Source of the DNA: Helicobacter typhlonius | GTDB taxonomy: Bacteria; Campylobacterota; Campylobacteria; Campylobacterales; Helicobacteraceae | Length of the DNA stretch: 64,000 nt | Assembly: GCF_001460635.1 (NCBI RefSeq) | Contig: NZ_LN907858.1 | Location: 124,001 to 188,000 of the forward strand | Direction: 5' to 3' | Shown here: positions 27,627 through 37,934 of the stretch, one piece after another | How the letters are laid out: each line of letters opens with the position of its first letter | How positions within the stretch are numbered: the stretch's first letter is position 1 | Made by a program: the position numbers and the translations under genes | The notes under the pieces: generated by a model | The model's input: only the letters and a program-made list of their open reading frames with translations | What the model was told of the DNA's origin: nothing | The model's database searches: none

Positions 27627-30551
27627 TTATGAAAGTTTAGGCATATTAAGTTGCCTATTTCTGCTCGCGATAATAACGAGCACAAAAATGCTTACGATGA
27701 TGAGTTTAAACCATAGTGGTAGCGGTTCAGATTCACCCGCAGCATAGCTATGCATACCGGTAAGATAATAATTCACACCAAAATAAGTCATAAGCACCGA
27801 GAAAAAGCCAAGCACCGAGGCACTCGCAAAGACAAAAGGTAGATTTGTTTTGCATATGAGTCGCAGGTGCAAGATAATAGCATACACACCAATGCTAATA
27901 AGCGCCCAAGTCTCTTTAGAATCCCAGCCCCAGTATCGCCCCCAAGATTCATTTGCCCATACACCACCGAGAAAATTTCCCACACTTAGCAGAAATAGCC
28001 CTAAAATCATCGACATTTCATTGAGTGCAGTGAGGGAGAAAATCGAGCTTGTGATATTTTCCCGAGATTGTGTTTTGAGTGTGATTTTAGGGTGGCTAAT
28101 GATAAACATTAAAAGCGTGATGAGCCCTAGCACAAAGCATAATCCTAAGAATCCATAACTTGCTGTAATCACAGACACGTGGATATTGAGCCAATAAGAT
28201 TTAAGCACGGGCATAAGATTGCCAATTTGCGGGTCCATATCGCCAAGATAAGCGACAAAGAGCGTAACTCCAGCCAAAAAGCTTGACGCGCACAAAGCAA
28301 GGTTTGATTTTCTAAAAAATACCACGCCAGAGAGCATAGCAGCCCACGCAATGTATATCATTGATTCATAAGCATTGCTCCACGGGGCGTGTCCTCCCAC
28401 ATACCAGCGTAACGCCAAGGCACAAGTATGAATGATGAAAAGTAGAAGCAAAATAAGATAGAACGCATTATGTAGGAGTTTATGCAGAGGCTTATTGCGA
28501 ACAATCGCGCTAAGCACAATGATAAAAAATACCACGCTTATAAGAATATATGGCAGGGTGAGTTGATAGAAAGGATTGTAAGTATTGAGGAAAATTTCTG
28601 AATCCACCTTTGCCTGTGATATTAATGTATCCTGCGCGTTTGCTTGTTGATACTCACGCATAGCCCCTATGGCTTTTATCGCCTCGTCCCACTTGCCCGC
28701 TTCTAATCCATTTTGGATACCAATGCCTAGCTGCTTATATATTTCTAAAAGCTTCGTTGCCTTTGCCATATCCTCTTGTGCCACAGCGGAGGATATCGCA
28801 TCAAGCGGAGAGAACCATTGGTTATTTTCAGCCTTGCTATCGGGGAAGATTCTAAGTGCCTCTCCGGTGTAGATAAGATATGCGTAATTAACGCGCTTAT
28901 CAACATTGATAACATCTTTTTCAAAGGCATTGCGTGAAGCGGGGCTTTTGAGATTTGCCTCCTCGACATAGTTTTGTAAGAGATATTGTCCATCTGCCAA
29001 AACATCAGCAAAAGAAATATATTTTTGTTTCTCATCAAGCCCTAGAATCTGACGTAATTGAGGGGTTTCTGTCGCTATCATTTTTACGCCCTGCATTGCA
29101 TCGGGCAAAAAGGTCATTGTCAAAAATATTTGAGTGGAATCCATTCCTAGAAATTTTGTTTTTTTGGTGATTTGGTGGATATATTCATTTGCAAGTGTGT
29201 GAATGGGCTTCGTGCGTCCGCCAAAATCTTGCATTAGCACCTTGTCAAATTCCTTGCTAATCGCACCAAAGCTTTGTATTGCAAGCTTGAGTTGCTCCTC
29301 TGTGGCGACATTTAGGAGCGAAGAGGTATTATCCATTTTTTCCATTCTTGCGTGAGGATTTATAGAATCTCTCTCCTGTGTTGCCTCCTGCTGTAATATA
29401 GAATCTGCTTCATCTAGTGCCTCTTGCGTCATCTCCTGCGTGTTTGAATATGTTTGCAAATTTGTGGAATCTGTCTGTGCGTGGAGGGTATATGGCAAAA
29501 GAGCCGCGCTAAAGGCTAAGGCAATACAAAAGTTTTTTTGTGTTTTGAGGAATCTGCTAAGAGTTCGAAAGCGTCCATTTTTATCAAAAAGTAGCCAAAT
29601 CACGCCAAGCACGAGCAGAGTATAGCCAATGTAAGTTGGTGTTTTGCCCGGGTCCCTATTCACAGAGATATGCGAACCTTTTTCGTCCGTATCATAGGAG
29701 GATTGGAAGAATCTATACCCGCCATAATCAAGCACATTGTTCATAAAGATTCTATATGGCATAGGCGGATTTGCGCCATCTAGCACCTCTACTTGCGAGG
29801 CATACGAGGCGGGGGAGTTTGAGCCCGGATATCGTTCAAGCTCAAATTTTTCTAGTTTTAGCTTAAAGGGAAGCGGGACTTGATCCACACCCCACGCGAG
29901 AAAAATCATATATTCATCGCTTGTAAGCAGAGTGATGCTTTCTTTTGTGGGTGTGAGATTCCCTTGTCTTAGAATCTGCGTGTCAGTGCTTTGCCCCGCA
30001 AAGTCTATCTTTGCATCAAGCACATATATGCCATTTTGTGGGATATGAACCTCGCCTGTGCTGATATGCAAAGGCTTGTCAAAAAATTTTATCGTGCGCT
30101 CTATTTTGCTATTGAGTTTTTCATCAATATGCGTTTGAATCTGCGCGTATTGCACATTATTTTGCAAATCCTTGACTTGTATAAAAATATAATGTTCGTT
30201 TGTTGTAATAAGATTTGTGCTTTCTCCCTCACGCAAATTCATCATACCCTCAAAACCAAAGTATCGCGTAATCCCCGCACCGAGTATGATAACGATAAAA
30301 GAAAAATGTAGGAGCAAGGAGGCATATTTCTTTCTTTGCCACGCCTGTGAAGTAATGAAACAGCCAATGAGTGCAACTACAAGCCATATATGCAGCACAT
30401 CAAACCAAAATGCGCCATACACATAATATCGTGCCGCCATAGTGCCATCATATTTTTCAATAAATGTTGCAATCCCGCAGCCAATCGCATACACAGCCAT
30501 TAGCACGAGGGCTACTCGCAAGTCGCAAAAAAGGCTTTTAATAATCTTCAT
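27627..30551 (-). CDS. ccsBA: Cytochrome c maturation heme exporter/synthetase CcsBA (fused)
   Basis: 974 residues. The N-terminal half is the CcsB (ResB) part with ~3 membrane helices, a large periplasmic domain (~80-330) and a fourth helix. A linker of ~300 residues follows, then the CcsA (ResC) part with six or more helices and the tryptophan-rich heme-binding WWD motif WGRYWGWDSKETWA. The fused system II enzyme exports heme and attaches it to c-type apocytochromes. It is directly downstream of its thioredoxin-like partner (1-bp TAATG overlap), the same order as in H. pylori. Confidence 0.95.
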   Translation of the reverse strand: MKIIKSLFCDLRVALVLMAVYAIGCGIATFIEKYDGTMAARYYVYGAFWFDVLHIWLVVALIGCFITSQAWQRKKYASLLLHFSFIVIILGAGITRYFGFEGMMNLREGESTNLITTNEHYIFIQVKDLQNNVQYAQIQTHIDEKLNSKIERTIKFFDKPLHISTGEVHIPQNGIYVLDAKIDFAGQSTDTQILRQGNLTPTKESITLLTSDEYMIFLAWGVDQVPLPFKLKLEKFELERYPGSNSPASYASQVEVLDGANPPMPYRIFMNNVLDYGGYRFFQSSYDTDEKGSHISVNRDPGKTPTYIGYTLLVLGVIWLLFDKNGRFRTLSRFLKTQKNFCIALAFSAALLPYTLHAQTDSTNLQTYSNTQEMTQEALDEADSILQQEATQERDSINPHARMEKMDNTSSLLNVATEEQLKLAIQSFGAISKEFDKVLMQDFGGRTKPIHTLANEYIHQITKKTKFLGMDSTQIFLTMTFLPDAMQGVKMIATETPQLRQILGLDEKQKYISFADVLADGQYLLQNYVEEANLKSPASRNAFEKDVINVDKRVNYAYLIYTGEALRIFPDSKAENNQWFSPLDAISSAVAQEDMAKATKLLEIYKQLGIGIQNGLEAGKWDEAIKAIGAMREYQQANAQDTLISQAKVDSEIFLNTYNPFYQLTLPYILISVVFFIIVLSAIVRNKPLHKLLHNAFYLILLLLFIIHTCALALRWYVGGHAPWSNAYESMIYIAWAAMLSGVVFFRKSNLALCASSFLAGVTLFVAYLGDMDPQIGNLMPVLKSYWLNIHVSVITASYGFLGLCFVLGLITLLMFIISHPKITLKTQSRENITSSIFSLTALNEMSMILGLFLLSVGNFLGGVWANESWGRYWGWDSKETWALISIGVYAIILHLRLICKTNLPFVFASASVLGFFSVLMTYFGVNYYLTGMHSYAAGESEPLPLWFKLIIVSIFVLVIIASRNRQLNMPKLS

Positions 30552-31138
30552 TATATCTCCTCGTTGATTTCTCTATTGATTTGTTGTAAATTTTTTCCAG
30601 CCCACGCGCCACTTGCCATATACTCATAGAGTTTTAGCATCTTATCCTGTGGTAAGTAGCCGGGTAACTCATAAATAGCCTCGCCACTTTTGTCTATAAA
30701 TACAAGCGTGGGTGTGGGGCGCATAGGGGATTTTACATAAGATTCCATAAGGTTATAGGTAGGGATTTTTTGCTCCTTTTCACCAAAATGCAAAATATGT
30801 GTTTTTGTGTAGCTTACATTGACATAATAGGGCAGGAAGTGTGCTTTTAGCATCTCTTTGAGCGCGGGATTTTTTGCAATATCATCTTTTAGTTTATCGC
30901 AATAGGTGCAATTATTTTTGCTAAAAATAAGAAGCGTGAGTTTGTTTTCATCAGTATTGATATGCTTTGTGTCTAAAAACACATCTTCTAGTCCTGCATA
31001 GCTTGATTTATCTCTATTTTCGGCTTGTTTTAGAATCTCGCTTTTATCCTGCGCAGTAGAGATTTTTACCTGTTCGTCCTCACAGCCTACAATACTCAGC
31101 ATACAGAGCAAAAGAGATATTTTAAAGATTTTTTTCAT
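30551..31138 (-). CDS. Thioredoxin-like lipoprotein for cytochrome c biogenesis (HP0377-like)
   Basis: 195 residues from the ATG at 31138 (M-K-K-I-F-K-I). Lipobox LSIVGC, then a thioredoxin fold with the redox pair CTYC in FSKNNCTYCDKL and the cis-proline loop RPTPTLVF. H. pylori has the homologous gene between hemH and ccsBA, where the product reduces apocytochrome c before heme attachment. The 5' end overlaps hemH by 17 bp, so heme synthesis and cytochrome maturation genes form one unit. Confidence 0.9.
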   Translation of the reverse strand: MKKIFKISLLLCMLSIVGCEDEQVKISTAQDKSEILKQAENRDKSSYAGLEDVFLDTKHINTDENKLTLLIFSKNNCTYCDKLKDDIAKNPALKEMLKAHFLPYYVNVSYTKTHILHFGEKEQKIPTYNLMESYVKSPMRPTPTLVFIDKSGEAIYELPGYLPQDKMLKLYEYMASGAWAGKNLQQINREINEEI

Positions 31139-32075
31139 TCCACAATCCTTCCTTGCTTTCTTTGATGATTTGCATAATGGCATTGGCAAATTGTGTATTA
31201 TCATTAAAGCAACTACACACGCGATATTCAGGCATTCCTAGCTCCTTTGCTACTCCCGCATATAGAATCTTTAGCTCATACTCTGTTTCGGAATTATCAA
31301 GGGTGAATGATGGCGGATAGACTATCATCTTATGCTTTTTGTATTTGCGTATAGTGTCTTTGGTGCTAGGTTCTAGCCATTTCATACGTCCAACTTTTGA
31401 TTGATAGCTTAGAGCAATTTTTTTAAAGACTATGCCCTTTTGTGCGAGGGCAGATTCTAAAGCCTCCTTGTTTTGATTACAATGCTTTTCATAGGGGTCG
31501 CCCTCGTCAATTCGCGCTTGTGGGAGACTATGCGCGGAGAGTAATAGCACAAAATCCTGTGCATTATCCGCCCCAAGAGTTTCCTCTATGCTTTTAACGA
31601 TACAATCAATATAAAGCGGGTGAGTATGAAAATGTGCGACCTCTGTGATATGTGGCGTGTAATTTAGTCTTTGTAGTGCTTCCCTCGCATCAAGTAAAGA
31701 TGATTTTGCCGTAGAAAATGAATACTGCGGATAAAGACTAAAAAGCACTATGGATTCTATATTTTGTCGTTGCAAATCCGCTAACACATCATAGGTAAAA
31801 GGCGGTGTGTAGCGCATAGCGTAAGTGTAAAGATTTGTAGAATCTAGCTCGTTTAGTTTATTTACAAGATTGAAAGTGTGGGCTGTAAGTGGAGATTTGC
31901 CCCCTATTAGCTCATAATTTTTTTTTGTATCTTCCACGCGCCTATGGGTGATGAAATTTGCCAACATTTTACGCATAAAATTGTTTTTTATCCCTAAAAT
32001 CAAGGGATCGTTAAACACATTTTTTAGGAAACCTTCCACTTCGTAAATACTATTTGGTGCGCCCATATTGAGCAA
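31122..32075 (-). CDS. hemH: Ferrochelatase
   Basis: About 318 residues. The substrate-site motif LLSAHSLPQARIDEGDPY with its catalytic His is intact, as is the C-terminal Y-P-P-S-F-T-L-D-N-S-E-T region. Ferrochelatase inserts Fe2+ into protoporphyrin IX. The start is uncertain: TTG at 32075 is used here, but the conserved N-terminal A-V-L-L-N-M-G motif begins before it. In-frame sequence upstream (to the TAA at 32112-32114) holds no ATG, GTG or other TTG. See findings. Confidence 0.9.
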   Translation of the reverse strand: MLNMGAPNSIYEVEGFLKNVFNDPLILGIKNNFMRKMLANFITHRRVEDTKKNYELIGGKSPLTAHTFNLVNKLNELDSTNLYTYAMRYTPPFTYDVLADLQRQNIESIVLFSLYPQYSFSTAKSSLLDAREALQRLNYTPHITEVAHFHTHPLYIDCIVKSIEETLGADNAQDFVLLLSAHSLPQARIDEGDPYEKHCNQNKEALESALAQKGIVFKKIALSYQSKVGRMKWLEPSTKDTIRKYKKHKMIVYPPSFTLDNSETEYELKILYAGVAKELGMPEYRVCSCFNDNTQFANAIMQIIKESKEGLWNEKNL

Positions 32076-32179
32076 GACAGCAGCTTGAGATTTGATGATA
32101 GATCCTTCATATTATACTTTGGGTTAAAAATTTTAAGTGATAATAAACTACTAAGGTTAATCATTAATAAGGAGAAGCT

Positions 32180-32608
32180 ATGCAAGAATTTGACACCCTC
32201 ACATTACAAGAAACCTATATGAGCCTTTTGCTGTATCATAAAATCTTTGCCTATTTTTTCGCACTCCCTTTTGTTTTGAATCTGCTCGTTTTGTTTTTTG
32301 GCTCTCATAACCTCGTTAAGATGAATAAAAAAATATACTTCATCGCGCCTATCACCTTTTTCCTCCTCTCTGTGGCGGTGCTTAGCGGTGTGAATCTCTG
32401 GGTGTTTGGGCATATTGAGTTAGGGCTTAATCTCATTGTGATGATTACATTTTGCCTTTTTGTATTTGTGGGGGAAATATTTCGTATGAAGATTCTCAAA
32501 GTCGCTAGACGCACGAGCTTTGAGGCGATGCAAAGCTATATAAGATTTTCAAAGGTGCTTTATGTGCTTGATTTAGTCTTTTTCGCTCTTATCTTGTGGT
32601 TTGCCTAA
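32180..32608 (+). CDS. Conserved membrane protein, four helices
   Basis: 142 residues with hydrophobic segments at about 22-45, 54-75, 83-102 and 124-141. It lies between hemH (divergent) and rsmE, whose start overlaps its stop (TAATG). H. pylori has a hypothetical gene at the same place. No catalytic motif is visible. Function unknown. Confidence 0.75.
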   Translation: MQEFDTLTLQETYMSLLLYHKIFAYFFALPFVLNLLVLFFGSHNLVKMNKKIYFIAPITFFLLSVAVLSGVNLWVFGHIELGLNLIVMITFCLFVFVGEIFRMKILKVARRTSFEAMQSYIRFSKVLYVLDLVFFALILWFA

Positions 32609-33450
32609 TGCAGTTTTTATATCATCAAAATGCTGGAGAATCCCCACTTACACTTAGCGATGAAACCTTTCATTATCTTTTTAAGGTGCGCCGCATTGCG
32701 CCAAATGAGCATATCAAAATGCGGAACCTGCGCGATAAAAATCTCTATATCTATGCCATAGCACAGGTGCAAAAAAAATCCGCGCTTATAGAGATTGTTG
32801 GTTTAGAATCTACAAATCCCGCAGATTCTAAACATTCAAATGAGGAGGATTTTACACTTTCAAATACTACACAAGATTTTAGAGCTAGTGTGTGTCAATC
32901 CCCAGCCTTACATTTATTGTGGGCGATAATTGAACCAAAAGTTATTGAAAAAACACTTCCATTTTTAAATGAACTTGATGTGGCGCGTATAAGCTTTTTT
33001 TACGCGCAATTTTCGCAGCGGCAGTTTGCACCCTCTTTAGAGCGATTAAACAAGATTCTTATCCAATCTTGCCAACAATGCGGACGCACCAATCTTATGG
33101 ATTTAGAAATTTTCAAAAGTTTTGATGAGGTATGCACTGCATATACACCTTTTTACGCCTTTGACTTTGGCGGTGAGGACATACGCGCCTTTATGCCATA
33201 TAGAGAATCTACACAATCAAATGCCACGCGAGATTTAGAATCTACACGATTAAAATTTGCACAAGATTCTAAAATCATCCCTCAAGATTCCCAAACTCTT
33301 CGTATAATGGTGGGGGCTGAAGGGGGTTTTAGCGATGCAGAAAGAGCGCGATTTGATAAGATTGTAAGCCTCAAAGAAGGCACGATTTTACGCAGTGAAA
33401 GTGCGTGTGTATTTCTAGCGAGTATTGCTAAACTTTGGCAGAAGCCATAA
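32608..33450 (+). CDS. rsmE: 16S rRNA (uracil-1498-N3)-methyltransferase RsmE
   Basis: About 280 residues from the ATG at 32608 (M-Q-F-L-Y-H). PUA-like N-terminal domain, then a SPOUT methyltransferase with LLWAIIEPK, QSCQQCGRTNL and the SAM knot MVGAEGGFSDAERARF...LRSESACVFLA. A Ser/Thr/Gln-rich insertion (~70-95) and another (~200-235) make it longer than typical RsmE. It modifies U1498 in helix 44 of 16S rRNA. Confidence 0.92.
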   Translation: MQFLYHQNAGESPLTLSDETFHYLFKVRRIAPNEHIKMRNLRDKNLYIYAIAQVQKKSALIEIVGLESTNPADSKHSNEEDFTLSNTTQDFRASVCQSPALHLLWAIIEPKVIEKTLPFLNELDVARISFFYAQFSQRQFAPSLERLNKILIQSCQQCGRTNLMDLEIFKSFDEVCTAYTPFYAFDFGGEDIRAFMPYRESTQSNATRDLESTRLKFAQDSKIIPQDSQTLRIMVGAEGGFSDAERARFDKIVSLKEGTILRSESACVFLASIAKLWQKP

Positions 33451-33465
33451 TTACAAGGAGCGCAA

Positions 33466-34344
33466 ATGCAAATGGAACAAATGAATATAGAGCAGATCAA
33501 AGTTGGGATTGTGGGTTTGGGCCTTATGGGCGGCTCTATGGGCTTGGCACTCAAGGCTTTGGGGCAGATTCAAAGTCGCCATATTAGCCGAATTTTAGGC
33601 TATGATAATAATCCCATTCACGCGCAACAAGCTTTGAATCTTGGGCTTGTTGATGAATGTGTAGAATTAGATGAGATTTGGCAATGTGATGTAATTTTTC
33701 TTAGCACACCGCTTGAAAGCATTGTTGCGCTCATTACATCGCTCACGCCCGATATGATAGGGCAAAAAACTACGATTATTGATGTGGGTGGGGCAAAGGT
33801 GGAGATTCTCTTACATATCCCATCGTGGCTTCGGCATAATTTTGTTGGCGCACACCCGATGTGCGGGACAGAGTTTTTTGGTCCAAAAGCAGCTTTTGGT
33901 GAGTTATATAAAAATGGCATTGTGATTCTTGCTGATGTGGAACAAAGTGGGGCATATCAAGTCGAGATAGCAAAGGATATTTTTATTGGCATTGGTATGA
34001 AGATTCTTAAAATGTCTGCAAAGGAGCACGACAAGCATATCGCGCTTATCTCACATATGCCTCATATTATGAGCTATGCTCTCGCAAATGCAACTTTGTC
34101 TCAAGAAGACCCTCAAACGATTCTCGCGCTTGTAGGTGGTGGATTTCGCTCAATGAGTAGGCTATCTAAAAGTTCCCCGTTGATGTGGAAAGATGTGTTT
34201 AAGCAAAATAAGGCAAATGTGCTTAAGGCTATGGCGCATTTTCAAGAGGCATTTGATGTGGCGCGAGAAATGCTAGAAAATGAGGATTGGAAGGGATTAG
34301 AGTGCTTTATGGCAAGGGCGAATACATTGCAAAAATTTATGTAA
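33466..34344 (+). CDS. tyrA: Prephenate dehydrogenase
   Basis: 292 residues. NAD-binding motif GIVGLGLMGGSMGLALK at the N-terminus, then VFLSTPLESI, VGAHPMCGTEFFGP (substrate-binding His) and ALVGGGFRSMSRL, all in TyrA order. It converts prephenate to 4-hydroxyphenylpyruvate in tyrosine synthesis. It lies 15 bp after rsmE, so probably shares its transcript. Confidence 0.93.
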   Translation: MQMEQMNIEQIKVGIVGLGLMGGSMGLALKALGQIQSRHISRILGYDNNPIHAQQALNLGLVDECVELDEIWQCDVIFLSTPLESIVALITSLTPDMIGQKTTIIDVGGAKVEILLHIPSWLRHNFVGAHPMCGTEFFGPKAAFGELYKNGIVILADVEQSGAYQVEIAKDIFIGIGMKILKMSAKEHDKHIALISHMPHIMSYALANATLSQEDPQTILALVGGGFRSMSRLSKSSPLMWKDVFKQNKANVLKAMAHFQEAFDVAREMLENEDWKGLECFMARANTLQKFM

Positions 34345-34552
34345 AGGGGTTTAGGATTCTAAAACCTTAATAAATTAAAAACAGAATCTTCAAAAAGATT
34401 TTCTCTATTGATGTTAAAATCCTATGTGTAAATTAAAGTATGGCAAGAAAATAAAGCCAAACAATCTTGCTCTATATTTAAAGAGAATATGGGAATGGGA
34501 GCAATTTTGGCTTTATTGTGCTTTGTATTTAAGTTTATTATAAAAAATCTAA

Positions 34553-34558
34553 TATAAT
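34553..34558 (+). promoter_or_regulatory. -10 element of the bamA promoter
   Basis: TATAAT 28 bp before the bamA start codon in the 242-bp tyrA-bamA gap. No clear -35 box, as is usual for Helicobacter housekeeping promoters, which rely on the -10 and periodic AT-rich upstream DNA. The rest of the gap shows nothing else convincing. Confidence 0.5.
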
Positions 34559-34586
34559 CACGCTTACGCAAAATTCAAGGGATTTA

Positions 34587-36821
34587 ATGAATAGAATCTT
34601 TATATGTGCTCTTTTGTGTCTTAGTGCGCTATGGGCTAGAAATATTGATGAGATACGATATCAGGGCTTGAGTGCCATTTCTAATGTCCTTGCCGATGAG
34701 ATTGTAAATATCAAGCCCGGAGATAGTCTAGATATTGCTAAGGTCGATAAAGCTGTCGTAGCGTTGTATTCGCAGGGATTTTTTGAGGATATTTATGCGA
34801 GTTATGAAGGGGGTGTGCTGACTTTTCACCTTACACAGAAGCCAAAGGTGGCGAGTGTGGAGATAAAAGGATATGGGAGTGAGCAGGAGAAAGAGACGTT
34901 ATATTCGCAGATTGGCATTAAAAAGGGCGATAGTTATGATGAGACAAAACTTGCGCGTGCAAAGATCATTATCCGCACGATTTTAGAATATCAGGGGTAT
35001 TATGGGACGGTGGTGGAGAGTGAGATAGCCAAAGTGGGCGATGATAGTGCATATGCGATTACTTTCAGTGTAAATCAGGGGGAAAATATCGTTATCAAAA
35101 ATGCCATTTATGATGGGCGCGAGAAGCTTAAGGTAAAGGAGCTAGAGGAGTTAAGCGCAAATAGGCAAAAGCAATTTATGGGGTGGCTGTGGGGGCGTAA
35201 TAATGGTAAGCTCAAACTTGCTGATTTGGAATACGACCACGCAAGGATTCAAGATGTATATATGCGTAAAGGATTTTTAGACGCGAGTGTCTCTCAAGCG
35301 TTTTTAGATGCAAACTTTAATGATTATAGCGCGAACTTGTATTATAAAATCAATGAGGGGGAGCGGTATAAGGTTACAGGCGTGAGGATTGTCCTGCAAG
35401 TCCCAGTGATTGAAGAAGAAGAGTTACGCAAGATTCTCAAAGTCAAAAAGGATACATATTTTAACATTGAGGAAGTGCGCGAGGATGTAGAAAAACTGCG
35501 ACAAAAAATCGCAAACTTGGGTTATGCGTTTGCACGGGTTAGCCCGGATTTGGATAAAGATAGTGAAAATGCAGAAGTGAAAGTGTTGTATCTCATACAA
35601 GTGGGGCAAAAGGTAAAAATCAATGATGTGCTTATCTCTGGGAACACGCGCACTGCGGATAGAATCATACGGCGTGAGCTACTTTTAGCCCCGGGGGATA
35701 CCTATAATTTTACCGAACTCAAAGAATCTGAAAACACATTAAGAAGGCTTGGCTATTTTGGCAAGGTGCAGATTAATGAACGGCGCGTGAGTGAAGATTC
35801 TATGGATTTGCTTGTGAATGTCGAGGAGACGCGCACGGGCGAGTTGATGTTTGGTTTAGGCTATGGAAGCTACGATAAGCTTATGATAAATGCTTCTATA
35901 CGAGAGCGGAATCTTTTCGGGACAGGGCAGAGCGGGCAGCTTTATGCGGATTGGAGTTATCGCCGACAATTAGTCAATCTCACATTAAGCAATCCTCGTG
36001 TGCTTGATTCTAAATATAGCACTTCTTTTAGTGTATTTCACTCTTTATATTGGAATTGGGATTATAGGGAGCAAACCACCGGTGGCACAATCACCGCTGG
36101 AAAGCTCCTCACACATACTTTGAGAGCATCTCTTGGATATACACTCTCTACCACGCGAGTAGTGGATTTTTATGATACAAGCTTGGAGCAAATCTATAAA
36201 ACTTATCTTACTATCGATAGACCGCTTAAATCTGCCATTAGCCCAAGTCTTTATTTTGACAACACAGATGACTACTATTTTCCTAAAAATGGTGCAATTA
36301 TCTCGGCATATGTAGAGTATGCAGGGCTTGGTGGAGATGAAAAATATACAAAATTTTATGGCAAAATGGCACTTTATTATCATCTTAAATCACTTATGGG
36401 GATTGATTTGATTGCGCGCTATAAAACTCAAGCTGGGGCAATGCTAAACCACGGCTATGTGCCCATCACCTCTAAATTTTATATGGGGGGGATTTCGAGC
36501 GTGAGGGGCTATCAAATAAGCTCACTCACGCCACGCGACCCGAGCGGGAGGATTCGTGTTGGTGGGAATTATATGATGACACATTCCGCGGAGCTTAGCT
36601 ATGGAATCTTAGAGAAAGCACAAATGCGTTTGGCACTTTTTGTGGATTATGGAATGATAGGCGTAGATAGCCTTAGCGAGACTACTCGCGCATCTTGGGG
36701 TGCGGCGATAGAATGGATAAGCCCTATGGGTCCTATTGTGCTTGTATTCCCACAACCTATCAATCCACAACCCGGCGATAGAACATCACGCTTTGAATTT
36801 ACAATGGGAACGAGATTCTAA
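34587..36821 (+). CDS. bamA: Outer-membrane protein assembly factor BamA
   Basis: 744 residues: signal peptide (~1-17, cleaved after A-L-W-A), five POTRA domains up to ~residue 410, then a 16-strand barrel. The Omp85 signature SSVRGYQ is near residue 640, and the protein ends with the C-terminal aromatic F (FTMGTRF). BamA inserts beta-barrel proteins into the outer membrane. The downstream order bamA-mqnC-M16 peptidase matches H. pylori. Confidence 0.96.
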   Translation: MNRIFICALLCLSALWARNIDEIRYQGLSAISNVLADEIVNIKPGDSLDIAKVDKAVVALYSQGFFEDIYASYEGGVLTFHLTQKPKVASVEIKGYGSEQEKETLYSQIGIKKGDSYDETKLARAKIIIRTILEYQGYYGTVVESEIAKVGDDSAYAITFSVNQGENIVIKNAIYDGREKLKVKELEELSANRQKQFMGWLWGRNNGKLKLADLEYDHARIQDVYMRKGFLDASVSQAFLDANFNDYSANLYYKINEGERYKVTGVRIVLQVPVIEEEELRKILKVKKDTYFNIEEVREDVEKLRQKIANLGYAFARVSPDLDKDSENAEVKVLYLIQVGQKVKINDVLISGNTRTADRIIRRELLLAPGDTYNFTELKESENTLRRLGYFGKVQINERRVSEDSMDLLVNVEETRTGELMFGLGYGSYDKLMINASIRERNLFGTGQSGQLYADWSYRRQLVNLTLSNPRVLDSKYSTSFSVFHSLYWNWDYREQTTGGTITAGKLLTHTLRASLGYTLSTTRVVDFYDTSLEQIYKTYLTIDRPLKSAISPSLYFDNTDDYYFPKNGAIISAYVEYAGLGGDEKYTKFYGKMALYYHLKSLMGIDLIARYKTQAGAMLNHGYVPITSKFYMGGISSVRGYQISSLTPRDPSGRIRVGGNYMMTHSAELSYGILEKAQMRLALFVDYGMIGVDSLSETTRASWGAAIEWISPMGPIVLVFPQPINPQPGDRTSRFEFTMGTRF

Positions 36822-36869
36822 AGTATGCTAGGGATTTTAGGTTAGGACTTGAAAAAGTAAGGAGTAAAA

Positions 36870-37934
36870 ATGAGTGAGACACCACAAACAAAGCGCGTAA
36901 GCGATGAGGAGATTTTGTATCTAATGAAAAATGCCTCTTTGCGTGAGCTAGGGGAGAGAGCGAGTGCAATAAAGGCGCGGTTGCACCCGGAGAACATTAC
37001 AACTTTTGTTGTGGATAGAAATATTAATTATACAAATATTTGTTGGGTTGATTGTAAATTTTGTGCCTTTAAACGCAAGGTGGGCGAAGATGGTGTGTAT
37101 ATTTTAAGCTTTGAAGAGATTGATAAAAAGATTGATGAGCTTTTAGCTATTGGTGGCACGCAGATTCTCTTTCAAGGTGGCGTGCATCCAAAGCTTAAAA
37201 TTGAGTGGTATGAGGAGCTTGTGAGCCATATCGCGCAAAAATATCCTATGATTACCATTCACGGATTTTCGGCTATTGAAGTCAATTACATCGCTCAAAT
37301 TTCTAAAATCTCAATTCCTGAAGTGCTTAAACGACTACAAAAGGCTGGGCTATCATCAATCCCGGGTGCTGGGGCGGAAATCTTAAGCGATAGGGTTCGG
37401 GATATTATCGCACCCAAAAAGCTTGATACAAAAGAATGGCTAGAGGTGCATAGAGAGGCACATAGAATCGGTATGAAAAGCACAGCTACGATGATGTTTG
37501 GCAGTGTGGAAAATGATGAAGATATAGTCGCGCATTGGCGTGTTTTGCGTGAATTACAAGATGAATTTAGCGGATTTAGGGCGTTTATTTTGTGGAGCTT
37601 TCAGCCAGATAATACGCCTTTGCAAAAAGAAATGCCACAGATTCACAAGGCTTCATCAAATCGATATTTGCGACTTTTAGCGTGCAGTAGAATCTACCTT
37701 GATAATTTTAAAAATATCCAAAGCAGCTGGGTTACGCAAGGCTCGTATATCGGGCAACTCGCACTGCTTTTTGGAGCAAATGATTTAGGAAGCACGATGA
37801 TGGAGGAAAATGTCGTATCAAGCGCAGGTGTGTGTAACTCGATGAACGCGCAGGAGATGATAGCCCTCATCAAAGATATTGGCTCATTCCCTGCTAAGCG
37901 CAATACGGCGTATGAAATTTTGGAGCGGTATTGA
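36870..37934 (+). CDS. mqnC: Cyclic dehypoxanthinyl futalosine synthase (radical SAM)
   Basis: 354 residues. The radical SAM cluster motif CxxxCxxC is NICWVDCKFC (residues ~57-66). IPGAGAEILSDRVR and the C-terminal STMMEENVVSSAG are typical of MqnC. It catalyses the third step of the futalosine route to menaquinone, the only quinone of Helicobacter. AAGGAG ribosome binding site. It overlaps the M16 gene by 1-4 bp. Confidence 0.95.
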   Translation: MSETPQTKRVSDEEILYLMKNASLRELGERASAIKARLHPENITTFVVDRNINYTNICWVDCKFCAFKRKVGEDGVYILSFEEIDKKIDELLAIGGTQILFQGGVHPKLKIEWYEELVSHIAQKYPMITIHGFSAIEVNYIAQISKISIPEVLKRLQKAGLSSIPGAGAEILSDRVRDIIAPKKLDTKEWLEVHREAHRIGMKSTATMMFGSVENDEDIVAHWRVLRELQDEFSGFRAFILWSFQPDNTPLQKEMPQIHKASSNRYLRLLACSRIYLDNFKNIQSSWVTQGSYIGQLALLFGANDLGSTMMEENVVSSAGVCNSMNAQEMIALIKDIGSFPAKRNTAYEILERY

